Shown here piece by piece: positions 1 through 6,949 of a DNA stretch of 8,156 nt (positions are counted from its first letter, which is position 1; each line of letters opens with the position of its first letter). The position numbers were made by a program, and so were the translations under genes. The notes under the pieces are model-generated. The model saw nothing but the letters and a program-made list of their open reading frames with translations, did no database searches and was not told where the DNA came from. Where the stretch lies: NCBI GenBank assembly GCA_028820035.1, contig JAPPKI010000229.1, positions 1-8,156 on the forward strand, in the 5' to 3' direction. The DNA comes from a bacterium (GTDB lineage: Bacteria > Actinomycetota > Acidimicrobiia > Acidimicrobiales > Bin134).

Positions 1-2
1 CG

Positions 3-578
3 GGCAGCGACCGGGTGCTGGCCGCCATGCACCGGGGCTACACCGCCGAGCGGTATCTGGAGCGGCTGCGGGCCGCCCGGGAGGCGGTGGACGACTTGGC
101 CGTGTCCACCGACATCATCGTGGGCTTTCCCGGCGAGACCGAGGACGACTTCGAGGAGACCCTGCTGGTGGCCGCCGAGGCGGAATACGACTCGGCGTTC
201 ACCTTCGTGTACTCGCCCCGCCCCGGCACCGAGGCCGCCGAGATGGCCGACCAGTTCTGCGACCCCGAAGAGGTGCGGAACCGCTTCGAGCGGCTCCGGG
301 CGGTGGTGGACCGCTCCAGCCGCCGGGGCAACCAGGCCCGGGTTGGCCGACGCGAAGAAGTAGTGGTGGAGGGACCGTCGAAGAAAGACGCCAGCGTTCT
401 CACTGGCCGGACCCGCCAGAACCGCCTAGTCCACTTCCCCTCACCCCAGAAGCTGAAGCCGGGCACCTTCGCCACCGTGGACGTGACCGAGGCCGGAGCG
501 CACCACCTGCGGGGAGAGCTGGCCGAGGTGACCGCTCCGCCCCGGTGGCGCACCCGAATTCCGGTGGCCGCGCTCTGA
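3..578 (+). CDS. miaB: tRNA-2-methylthio-N6-dimethylallyladenosine synthase MiaB, 3' part only
   Basis: This is the C-terminal 191 residues of MiaB; the start lies upstream of the window. MiaB is a cytosolic radical-SAM methylthiotransferase that turns i6A37 into ms2i6A37 in tRNAs reading UNN codons. What is visible is the end of the radical-SAM barrel ([14 protein letters not shown] at the window edge, then [15 protein letters not shown], then [12 protein letters not shown]). The C-terminal TRAM RNA-binding domain follows, with [19 protein letters not shown] and [12 protein letters not shown]. The cysteines that hold the two iron-sulfur clusters would lie outside the window and cannot be checked. 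The TGA stop at 576-578 lies inside the first copy of a 33-bp tandem repeat. The last 34 bases overlap miaA in another frame, so the two tRNA-modification genes are probably cotranscribed and translationally coupled. The family match is strong; the related methylthiotransferase RimO is less likely given the miaA neighbour and the TRAM sequence. Confidence 0.95.
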   Translation, partial: GSDRVLAAMHRGYTAERYLERLRAAREAVDDLAVSTDIIVGFPGETEDDFEETLLVAAEAEYDSAFTFVYSPRPGTEAAEMADQFCDPEEVRNRFERLRAVVDRSSRRGNQARVGRREEVVVEGPSKKDASVLTGRTRQNRLVHFPSPQKLKPGTFATVDVTEAGAHHLRGELAEVTAPPRWRTRIPVAAL

Positions 579-1594
579 GCAGTTTTCCGCCTTCCGGTGG
601 CCGCGCTCTGAGCAGTTTTCCGCCTTCCGGTGGCCGCGCTCTGAGCAGTTTTCCGCCTTCCGGTGCTAGTGGCGCGCCGAGCGCGCTGGCTGTCGTGGGA
701 GTCACCGCTACCGGCAAGTCGGCAGTGGGCGTGGCCATCGCCCGCCGTCTTCGAGATGCCGAGATCATCTCGGTGGACTCCATGCAGGTGTATCGGGAAA
801 TGGACATCGGCACCGACAAGCCTTCCGCCGCGGTGCAAGCCGAGGTGCCCCACCACCTCATCGACGTGGCCGACCCGTCCGAGGACTACTCCCTGACGAG
901 GTTCCAAGCCGCAGCCCGCCAGGCCCGGGCCGACATCGCCGACCGATGCCGGACTGCGGTGCTGGTGGGGGGCACCGGGCTCTACCACCGGGCGGTGGTC
1001 GACGAACTGGAGATTCCCGGCCGCTATCCCGAGACGACGGCCTCTCTGGAGAACGAGCCCGACACCGAAGCCCTGCACCGCCGCTTGGCCGAGCTCGACC
1101 CTTTGGCCGCCTCTCGCATGGAGCCCACCAACCGCCGGAGGATCATGCGGGCACTGGAGGTGACGCTGGGAAGCGGCCGCCCGTTCTCCTCCTATGGGCC
1201 GGGCCTGGGCCAGTATCCGCCATGTGACATTGCCCAGATCGGTCTGTCGCTATCGAGGGCCGAGATCGACCGCCGCATCGAGCAGCGCTACCACCAGCAG
1301 ATGGAGGCCGGGTTTTTGGCCGAAGTGGAGGCGCTGGCGAACCGACGGCCGCCGCTGTCGCGCACCGCGTCGCAGGCCCTGGGCTATAGGGAGCTCCTAG
1401 GGCATGTCAACGGCGAGATGTCGCTGGACGAGGCGGTGGCCCTCGCCGTTGCCCGCACCCGGAAATTCGCCCGCCGCCAAGAGCGCTGGTTTCGACGCGA
1501 CCCGCGCATCGTTTGGCTAGACGCCGACGGAGACGCTGAGGCGCTGGCCGACGAGGCGCTCTCGGTTCTGACAGAGCACAGATCCCCGAGCTGA
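545..1594 (+). CDS. miaA: tRNA dimethylallyltransferase MiaA with a repeated N-terminal extension
   Basis: MiaA transfers a dimethylallyl group from DMAPP to N6 of A37 in tRNA, the step before MiaB. From the GTG at 545 the product is 349 residues. The P-loop GVTATGKS is at residues 52-59, DSMQVYR at 78-84 (its Asp is the proposed general base in the family), VPHHLIDV at 101-108, VGGTGLY at 141-147, and [11 protein letters not shown] at 196-206. A C-terminal [12 protein letters not shown] segment follows. The family is usually about 300 residues with the P-loop close to the N-terminus, so some 45 residues are extra. They are mostly three copies of [11 protein letters not shown] encoded by the 33-bp repeat. 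The only other in-frame start before the P-loop, a GTG at 695, would remove the first beta strand, so 545 is preferred. A GAGGTG at 525-530 is a distant possible ribosome site. The gene begins inside miaB, overlapping it by 34 nt. Function is sure; the exact start is not. Confidence 0.93.
   Translation: MAHPNSGGRALSSFPPSGGRALSSFPPSGGRALSSFPPSGASGAPSALAVVGVTATGKSAVGVAIARRLRDAEIISVDSMQVYREMDIGTDKPSAAVQAEVPHHLIDVADPSEDYSLTRFQAAARQARADIADRCRTAVLVGGTGLYHRAVVDELEIPGRYPETTASLENEPDTEALHRRLAELDPLAASRMEPTNRRRIMRALEVTLGSGRPFSSYGPGLGQYPPCDIAQIGLSLSRAEIDRRIEQRYHQQMEAGFLAEVEALANRRPPLSRTASQALGYRELLGHVNGEMSLDEAVALAVARTRKFARRQERWFRRDPRIVWLDADGDAEALADEALSVLTEHRSPS
559..665. repeat. 33-bp tandem repeat, 3.2 copies, across the miaB/miaA junction
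   Basis: Three identical 33-bp units start at 559, 592 and 625. A partial fourth copy (TTCCGGTG, 658-665) follows. The copies show no mismatch, which suggests a recent expansion. The 8-mer TTCCGGTG recurs at each unit start, as expected if slippage began between two short direct repeats 33 bp apart. The unit is a multiple of three, so gain or loss of copies keeps frames. In the miaB frame each unit contains a TGA, the first of which ends miaB. In the miaA frame each unit reads [11 protein letters not shown]. Each junction can also form a small hairpin, CCGCC-TTCC-GGTGG with one G-U pair, for example at 587-600. There are no spacers, so this is not a CRISPR array. Confidence 0.95.
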
Positions 1595-1643
1595 GGTCGA
1601 AATGGTGCGCGGTGCAGGGCCCAGAACTTGTCAGACTGGGACG

Positions 1644-2447
1644 ATGCAGCTGGCCAAGCACCACGGCTTGGGAAACGACTTTCTGATCGCGTTGGCCGAC
1701 GCGCTGCCCGCCGACGCCCCCGCGACGGCCGAAGCCGCATGCCACCGCACCCGCGGCGTGGGGGCCGACGGGCTCATTTTCGGCCTGCCCGGCGATGCCG
1801 GTGCGGGCACCGATGCAAACATGGTGCTGTTCAACGCCGATGGGACCCGGGCCGAGATGAGCGGCAACGGCATCCGCTGCTTGGCCCAGGCGGTTGTCAG
1901 GCGAGACGCCCTCGGCTCCAACCGTGATCTGTCCATAGGCACCGATGCCGGGATTCGAGCCGTGAGCGTTGAACCCACCGAAGATCCCACCGTGGTCCAG
2001 GTTCGAGTCGACATGGGGTTGATCGGCCCCGGCCCCGATCTGGAGGAAGGCGAGGTCGTCCAATACCTCCGCAATCACGGCTTCGCCGATCACTTCTCCT
2101 CCGCAGACGTGGGCAATCCCCATCTCGTGGTGGCGGTCCACGACGTGCACCAGATCGATGTGGCCAGGAACGGGTCTGAGCTGTCCCGCCTGGCGGGGGG
2201 GATCAATGTGGAGTTCATAGGTGCCACCGCCGGGGGAATCGAGATGCGAGTGTGGGAACGAGGGGTCGGGGTGACCGAGGCCTGCGGGACCGGAGCATGC
2301 GCTGCCGCCCATGCAGCTCACCGCTGGGGTTTGACCGGTACGGTTGTCCAGGTGTCTATGCCCGGTGGCGACGTGACGGTGGAGCTGGGCGAAACCGCGG
2401 TTCTGATCGGGCCAGCGGCTTTCATCGCGGCGGTTGAATATGGCTGA
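1644..2447 (+). CDS. dapF: diaminopimelate epimerase DapF
   Basis: DapF is a cofactor-free racemase that converts LL-diaminopimelate to meso-diaminopimelate, the form used in peptidoglycan and as lysine precursor. The 267-residue product starts MQLAKHHGLGNDF, the typical family N-terminus. The two catalytic cysteines are visible: C79 in EMSGNGIRCLA and C214 in TEACGTGAC. LFNADGTRAE and GNPHLVV are further family motifs. The ATG at 1644 gives the expected N-terminus but has only a weak GGGA upstream. An in-frame ATG at 1602 has a better-placed GAGG (1593-1596, overlapping the miaA stop region) and would add 14 residues not typical of the family, so the start carries some doubt. A gap of 49 bp separates it from miaA, and its last 8 bases overlap hflX. 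It completes the pathway of dapD, dapC and dapE downstream, although it is separated from them by hflX. Confidence 0.95.
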   Translation: MQLAKHHGLGNDFLIALADALPADAPATAEAACHRTRGVGADGLIFGLPGDAGAGTDANMVLFNADGTRAEMSGNGIRCLAQAVVRRDALGSNRDLSIGTDAGIRAVSVEPTEDPTVVQVRVDMGLIGPGPDLEEGEVVQYLRNHGFADHFSSADVGNPHLVVAVHDVHQIDVARNGSELSRLAGGINVEFIGATAGGIEMRVWERGVGVTEACGTGACAAAHAAHRWGLTGTVVQVSMPGGDVTVELGETAVLIGPAAFIAAVEYG

Positions 2448-3750
2448 CAGCGAGACCCACCGGGGCGGATTCGGCACCCACGGTGGGGAGTCGGGAGCGT
2501 TCATCGAGCGTACCTTCCGAGAGAAGATCGTGCTGGTGGGCGTCACTCTCGACGGCGCCGACCCGGCCCGCACCGATGCAGCACTCGACGAATTGGCCCA
2601 GCTCATCGACACTGCCGGGGCCGACGAGATGGGTCGCCTGGTCCAGCGCCGCCGAGCTCCCGATCCCTCCACCTACATCGGCAAAGGCAAGGTTGACGAG
2701 ATCCTCGAATTGTGCGAAGAGGTGGACGCCGACACCGTGGTGTTCGACGATGAGTTGAGCCCAGCCCAGCAGTTCAACCTGGAGAAGATCCTTGGCCGCA
2801 CCGCCATCGACCGCACCGCGGTGATCCTCGACATCTTCGCCCAGAACGCCAGCAGCCAAGAGGGAAAGGCCCAAGTGGAGCTGGCTCAGCTCCGCTACCG
2901 GCTGCCCCGCCTGCGCCGGGGCCGGGCATTCAGCCAGCAAGCCGGTGGGATCGGCACCAGGGGACCGGGCGAAACCCAGTTGGAAGTGGACCGGCGGCGC
3001 ATCCAGCGGCGCATCCACAAGCTGGAGGCCCAACTCCGCGACATCTCCAAGAACCGCAGCGTGCAGAGTCGCAGCCGCCGCCGCTCGGCCCAGAGCACGG
3101 TGGCCATCGTGGGCTACACCAACGCGGGCAAGTCCCGGCTGCTCAACTTGCTCACCGACTCCGAAGTGCTGGTACAAAACCGGCTGTTCGCCACCCTCGA
3201 CGCCGCCACCCGCCGACTCGAGCTACCGGGCGGGGAGCGGGTGCTGCTCACCGACACCGTCGGATTCATCCAAAAGCTGCCCCACCAACTGGTGGAGGCG
3301 TTCCGCTCCACGCTCAATGTCGTTGCTGAGGCGGATCTGCTGCTGCACGTAGTGGATGCCTCTGGACCCGACCCCGACAGCCACATTGCCGCGGTGCGCC
3401 AAGTGCTGCGGGAGATCGGCGCGGGCGCGGTTCCCGAGCTGCTGGTGTACAACAAGTGCGACCTGCTGGCCGGACGGGACATTCCGTTGGGCGCCGACAA
3501 GGACGCCATCGTGGTCTCGGCTGCCACCGGCGAGGGGACCGACAAGCTGCTGGCCGCGATGGCCGATGAGCTGCGCTCCAGTGGGCTCATCGTGGAGCTG
3601 GTGGTGCCTTACGCCCGAGGCGAGGTGCTGGCCGCGGTTCAGCGAGCCGGCCATGTGCTGACCACGGAGAACGAAGAAGACGGTTACCGGATCCAGGCCC
3701 GCCTCGATGAGGCGTCGGCGGCTCGGCTCTCAGAGTGGGTGGTGGGGTAG
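2440..3750 (+). CDS. hflX: GTPase HflX
   Basis: HflX is a cytosolic TRAFAC-class GTPase that binds the large ribosomal subunit and, in studied bacteria, splits or rescues stalled ribosomes. The 436-residue product has the HflX N-terminal domain (about 25-190), with the signatures TYIGKGKVDEI (78-88), VFDDELSPAQQ and GRTAIDRTAVILDIFA. A basic helical linker with GPGETQLE and many Arg residues follows. The G domain carries G1 GYTNAGKS (225-232), G3 DTVG (272-275), G4 NKCD (338-341) and G5 around VSAATGEG (359-366). A short C-terminal domain ends the protein. The ATG at 2440 overlaps the dapF stop by 8 nt. A TTG two codons earlier is possible but less likely. The TAG stop shares one base with the dapC GTG. 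The placement after miaA-dapF is the usual actinobacterial one, without the hfq seen between miaA and hflX in proteobacteria. Confidence 0.96.
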   Translation: MADSETHRGGFGTHGGESGAFIERTFREKIVLVGVTLDGADPARTDAALDELAQLIDTAGADEMGRLVQRRRAPDPSTYIGKGKVDEILELCEEVDADTVVFDDELSPAQQFNLEKILGRTAIDRTAVILDIFAQNASSQEGKAQVELAQLRYRLPRLRRGRAFSQQAGGIGTRGPGETQLEVDRRRIQRRIHKLEAQLRDISKNRSVQSRSRRRSAQSTVAIVGYTNAGKSRLLNLLTDSEVLVQNRLFATLDAATRRLELPGGERVLLTDTVGFIQKLPHQLVEAFRSTLNVVAEADLLLHVVDASGPDPDSHIAAVRQVLREIGAGAVPELLVYNKCDLLAGRDIPLGADKDAIVVSAATGEGTDKLLAAMADELRSSGLIVELVVPYARGEVLAAVQRAGHVLTTENEEDGYRIQARLDEASAARLSEWVVG

Positions 3751-4892
3751 TGGACGGATTCGTTCCCCCGCCGTACCCCTACGACCGTCTCGAAGAGCTG
3801 CGAGCGGTGGCCGACGGCTTCGACGGCGGCTGCGTCAACTTGTCGGTGGGCGCACCTTCCGATCCACCTTCGGCGGAAGTGGTGGCTGCACTCTCGGCCT
3901 CCGACAGCGAGCGGGGCTATCCGGCCTCCATAGGGTCGCCTGCCTACCGGGAGGCCGCGCTGGACTGGCTGTCCCGACGGTTCGGTATCGACGCCGCCGG
4001 TGCGGCGGTGGCGGCCTGCGTGGGCACCAAGGAGTTGGTGGCCTCGGTGCCCCACTACCTGCGGTTGCGCGATCCCAGTCGCGACACCGTTCTGTATCCG
4101 GCGGTCTCCTACCCCACCTACGCCATGGGGGCTGCGCTGGCTGGCTGCCGGGCGGTTCCCGTGCCGCTCGACCACCAGTGGCGCATCGATCTCGGCGCGG
4201 TGGACGCCGACGACATCGCCCGTTCGCTGTGTTTGTGGGTGAACTCGCCGGGCAACCCCACCGGCGCCATCGACGATCTGGTCGCCGCGGTGGAGTGGGG
4301 CCGCCATCACGGCGTACCGGTGCTCAGCGACGAGTGCTACATCGAGTTCATCTGGGATGAGGCCGCCCGAACCGCCGAGGCCAGCGTCCTCAGCGCAGGG
4401 TCCGAAGGGGTGGTGGCGGTGCATTCGCTGTCCAAGCGGTCGAACCTGGCCGGAATGCGGGCCGGCTTCTACGTCGGCGATCCCGTTCTGGTGGGCTACC
4501 TGTCGGAGGTCCGCAAGCACGCTGGGATGATGGTCCCCGGCCCGGTGCAGGCCGCCGCAGTGGCGGCATTCGACGACGACCGCCACGTAGACGCCCAGCG
4601 GGACATCTACCGCTCTCGGCTGGCCCGCCTCCGCGAACTGCTGGTCCCCTACGCCCCCGATGTGGGCCTGCCCGGCGGCGGTCTGTACTTGTGGGCGGCG
4701 TCGCCCGACGGCGACGGCTGGTCGCTGTCCCGACGGGTGGCCGAGGAGCTGGGCGCACTGATCAGCCCTGGCGAGTTCTACGGGCCTCAGGGGGCTGCCT
4801 ACGCCCGAGTGGCTGCGGTGGCCCCTGATGCCCAAATCGACCTGCTTGAACAGCGAGTGGCTGCCCGGTGCGGCGATACCGTGAGGAAGTGA
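3750..4892 (+). CDS. dapC: succinyldiaminopimelate transaminase DapC
   Basis: This is a PLP-dependent fold-type I aminotransferase, taken to be N-succinyl-LL-diaminopimelate aminotransferase, which converts N-succinyl-2-amino-6-oxopimelate to the diamine with glutamate as donor. The product has 380 residues from the GTG at 3750. VGAPSDPP lies near residue 33, NSPGNPTG at 165-172, SDECYIEF at 193-200, and the PLP lysine K229 in HSLSKRSNLAGMRAGF. Sequence alone does not fix aminotransferase substrate; the call rests on the resemblance to the actinobacterial DapC type and on being followed directly by dapD and dapE. The GTG at 3750 shares a base with the hflX stop (TAGTG) and has a G-rich GGTGGGG just upstream. 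A second in-frame GTG at 3735 would add five residues. The TGA stop at 4890-4892 lies nine bases before the dapD ATG. Confidence 0.9.
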   Translation: MDGFVPPPYPYDRLEELRAVADGFDGGCVNLSVGAPSDPPSAEVVAALSASDSERGYPASIGSPAYREAALDWLSRRFGIDAAGAAVAACVGTKELVASVPHYLRLRDPSRDTVLYPAVSYPTYAMGAALAGCRAVPVPLDHQWRIDLGAVDADDIARSLCLWVNSPGNPTGAIDDLVAAVEWGRHHGVPVLSDECYIEFIWDEAARTAEASVLSAGSEGVVAVHSLSKRSNLAGMRAGFYVGDPVLVGYLSEVRKHAGMMVPGPVQAAAVAAFDDDRHVDAQRDIYRSRLARLRELLVPYAPDVGLPGGGLYLWAASPDGDGWSLSRRVAEELGALISPGEFYGPQGAAYARVAAVAPDAQIDLLEQRVAARCGDTVRK

Positions 4893-4900
4893 GCACTCAG

Positions 4901-5725
4901 ATGACCGATCTGCAAGCCCGTATCGAGGCGCTGTGGGCCGACCGGACGCCGATCACCGACGGCGATCCCGAGGCCCGGGCTGCGGTGGAAGAGGCCATTC
5001 ACCTGCTGGACACTGGCGCGGCCCGGGTGGCCGAGGTGAACGGCCAGGGCGAGGTGGTCGTGAATCAATGGCTCAAGCAGGCCATCCTGCTGCTGTTCTC
5101 CATGGCCGAAATGGAGACCATGGAGCTGGGGCCGTTCGAATACGCCGACAAGATCCCCCTCAAGACCGACTATCAAGCTGCCGGCGTTCGGGTGGTGCCG
5201 GGAGCGTCGGCCCGTTGGGGCTCGTTCTTGGACCGGGGCGTGATCATGATGCCCAGCTACGTGAACATCGGGGCCCGGGTGGGGGCCAACACCATGGTCG
5301 ACACCTGGGCCACGGTGGGGTCGTGCGCCCAGATCGGCGCCAACGTGCATCTCTCGGGCGGGGTGGGCATCGGAGGGGTGCTGGAGCCCCCTCAAGCCGC
5401 CCCGGTCATCGTGGGAGACGACTGTCTGGTGGGCAGCCGCTGCATCGTGGCCGAGGGCGCCCAGCTTGGCGACGGCGTGGTGCTGGGCGCCGGGTGCGTG
5501 CTTACTGGGTCGATCCCGGTGATCGACTCCGCTACCGGCGAGGAGTTGGGCCGCGGCTCGGTTCCTGCTTGGTCGGTGGCGGTGTCGGCCACCCGATCTC
5601 GGGAGTTCGGCGGGGGGACATTCGGGCTGCCCTGCGTGTTGGTGATCAAGCATCTCGAGCCCGGCGAGCGCCACGACAAGGCCCAGTTAAACGATGTACT
5701 GCGCGAGCATGGCGCAGCCACTTAG
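4901..5725 (+). CDS. dapD: tetrahydrodipicolinate N-succinyltransferase DapD, E. coli-like type
   Basis: DapD uses succinyl-CoA to succinylate tetrahydrodipicolinate, the entry step of the succinylase branch. The ATG at 4901 gives 274 residues, the length of E. coli DapD, and the N-terminus MTDLQARIEALWADRTPIT lines up with it. An N-terminal helical domain with LDTGAARVAE and NQWLKQAILL leads into a left-handed beta helix. That helix carries MMPSYVNIGARVG (116-128), MVDTWATVGSCAQIG (132-146) and HLSGGVGIGGVLEP (150-163), and a short C-terminal tail follows. These are the hallmarks of the trimeric enterobacterial type, not of the longer, divergent DapD known from Mycobacterium. Alternative in-frame GTG starts are at 4868 and 4889; the latter overlaps the dapC stop as GTGA, but its GAGGA is only one base away. 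The gap to dapE is 78 bp. Function is clear; the type assignment is from recall. Confidence 0.94.
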   Translation: MTDLQARIEALWADRTPITDGDPEARAAVEEAIHLLDTGAARVAEVNGQGEVVVNQWLKQAILLLFSMAEMETMELGPFEYADKIPLKTDYQAAGVRVVPGASARWGSFLDRGVIMMPSYVNIGARVGANTMVDTWATVGSCAQIGANVHLSGGVGIGGVLEPPQAAPVIVGDDCLVGSRCIVAEGAQLGDGVVLGAGCVLTGSIPVIDSATGEELGRGSVPAWSVAVSATRSREFGGGTFGLPCVLVIKHLEPGERHDKAQLNDVLREHGAAT

Positions 5726-5732
5726 GCATGGG

Positions 5733-5741
5733 TTATCCACA
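5733..5741 (+). promoter_or_regulatory. DnaA-box-like 9-mer in the dapD-dapE gap
   Basis: TTATCCACA lies eight bases past the dapD stop in the 78-bp gap before dapE. It equals the strong E. coli DnaA box, and the wider consensus is TTWTNCACA. It stands alone in this gap, so an origin is not suggested. It might be a titration or regulatory site, or a chance match. The rest of the gap (5726-5803) shows no clear promoter; GGGACAGG just before the dapE ATG may serve as ribosome site. Confidence 0.4.
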
Positions 5742-5803
5742 GGCAGGCCTCTTCATCGGGTCCACGGCGTCCATCTCGGCCAAAATCGTCGACGGGACAG
5801 GCC

Positions 5804-6868
5804 ATGAGCGCTGATCTGCTGGCCAAAACAGCCGAGCTGATCGATGTCGCCTCGGTGTCCTACAACGAGGGTGCCATCGCCAGTCTCATCGAGGAGGAGT
5901 TGCGGGCGGTGCCCGGCCTCACCGTGGATCGCGTGGGCGACAATGTGGTGGCCCGGACCGATTTGGGCCGACCCCAGCGGGTGCTGATCGGCGGCCACAG
6001 CGACACCGTGCCCCCCAACGACAACGCGGTGGCCCGCATCGAGGGCGATGTGCTGTGGGGCCTCGGAGCCGCGGACATGAAGTCGGCGTTGGCGGTGATG
6101 CTGGAGTTGGCCGCCACGGTGGCTGAGCCTGAGGTGGATGTGACGTGGCTGTTCTACGCCCGCGAGGAAGTGAGGGTGGCCGACAGCGGACTGCGGGAGC
6201 TGTTCGATGTCCGTCCCGACCTGCTGGCCGCCGACGTGGCTCTTCTGGGCGAGCCCACTGGGGGAGCGGTGGAGGCCGGATGCCAGGGATCGATGCGGGC
6301 GGTGGTGACGCTGGCCGGCGCTCGAGCCCACACCGCCCGACCCTGGATGGGGGTCAACGCCATCCATCGGCTTGGATCGGTGCTCCAACTGGCCGAGGCA
6401 TACGAACCCCGCACGCCGGTGATCGACGGCTGCCAATTCCGGGAGTCGCTTCAGGCGGTGGCGGTGGAGGGCGGCGTGGCTGGAAACGTTGTGCCTGACC
6501 GGGCCGAGGTGACGCTGGGCTATCGCTACGCTCCCGATCGCAGTCCCGCCGAAGCCGAGGACATTCTGCGAGAGATGTTGGCACCTGTATTGGGCGATGA
6601 CGATGGCTTCGAGGTTACCGAGCACGCACCGGCCGCCCCACCGGGGTTGGGCCACCCGGTGCTGCAACGGCTGATCGCCGAGCACGACCTGGAGATCAAG
6701 TCCAAGCTGGGATGGACCGACGTGGCCTTCTTCGCTGAGCGGGGCATCCCCGCGGCCAACTTCGGTCCCGGAGAATCGACCTTGGCCCACACTGCCGAGG
6801 AGCGGGTGGACAGGGCCGCGGTGGAGGCCTACCGAAGCGTTCTCGAATCGTTGCTCACCACCACTTGA
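5804..6868 (+). CDS. dapE: succinyl-diaminopimelate desuccinylase DapE
   Basis: DapE is a two-zinc M20-family amidohydrolase that cleaves N-succinyl-LL-diaminopimelate to succinate and LL-diaminopimelate, the substrate of DapF. The product has 354 residues, a length I associate with the actinobacterial type. Metal and catalytic residues can be placed: H65 and D67 in GGHSDTVP, the bridging D91 in GLGAADMKS, E121-E122 in YAREEV, E150 in LLGEPT, and H329 in FGPGESTLAHT. The dimerisation or lid region lies between about residues 160 and 270, with a conserved-looking GCQGSMRAVVTLAGARAHTA start. The ATG at 5804 has GGGACAGG just upstream. It is the last dap gene of the run and is followed by an 81-bp gap with an inverted repeat, where the operon may end. 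Other M20 peptidases are possible by fold, but the dapC-dapD context makes DapE the clear choice. Confidence 0.95.
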   Translation: MSADLLAKTAELIDVASVSYNEGAIASLIEEELRAVPGLTVDRVGDNVVARTDLGRPQRVLIGGHSDTVPPNDNAVARIEGDVLWGLGAADMKSALAVMLELAATVAEPEVDVTWLFYAREEVRVADSGLRELFDVRPDLLAADVALLGEPTGGAVEAGCQGSMRAVVTLAGARAHTARPWMGVNAIHRLGSVLQLAEAYEPRTPVIDGCQFRESLQAVAVEGGVAGNVVPDRAEVTLGYRYAPDRSPAEAEDILREMLAPVLGDDDGFEVTEHAPAAPPGLGHPVLQRLIAEHDLEIKSKLGWTDVAFFAERGIPAANFGPGESTLAHTAEERVDRAAVEAYRSVLESLLTTT

Positions 6869-6891
6869 AATACGCGGCTGAAATTTGCGAA

Positions 6892-6934
6892 ACCGCAGAT
6901 AGACAACTGTTTTCCGGCTAACTGTCACTGCGGT
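6892..6934. repeat. Interrupted inverted repeat in the dapE downstream gap
   Basis: ACCGCAG (6892-6898) pairs with CTGCGGT (6928-6934). Inside it GACA (6902-6905) pairs with TGTC (6923-6926), leaving a loop of 17 bases that contains TTTTCCGG. A direct repeat AACTGT (6905-6910 and 6920-6925) overlaps the inner arms. No run of T follows the outer arm, so it is not a standard intrinsic terminator. It could be an operator or weak hairpin between dapE and the small membrane protein gene. Only the symmetry is seen; any function is a guess. Confidence 0.45.
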
Positions 6935-6949
6935 CTGGACAATGGTCAC

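Noticed and set aside
559..665. CRISPR array
   Set aside because: The 33-bp units are directly adjacent with no spacers, and the unit lies in coding sequence.
38..1078. Long minus-strand open frame of 346 codons across miaB and miaA
   Set aside because: It is antisense to two clear family proteins, is rich in Arg, Ser and Thr as expected from a GC-rich shadow frame, and shows no known motif.
1595..1643. Lysine riboswitch or promoter before dapF
   Set aside because: The gap is only 49 bp, too short for a lysine riboswitch, and no clear -35/-10 pair was seen.
3684..4835. Minus-strand open frame of 383 codons opposite dapC
   Set aside because: It lies wholly opposite DapC with its intact PLP motifs; its His/Gly/Arg-rich composition is typical of shadow frames.
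4933..5814. Plus-strand frame of 293 codons overlapping dapD
   Set aside because: The DapD frame is intact and matches its family end to end; the overlapping frame is Gly/Arg-rich with no motif.
5753..6949. Minus-strand open frame of 398 codons opposite dapE
   Set aside because: It mirrors the whole DapE gene, whose metal ligands are all in place, and carries no recognisable domain.
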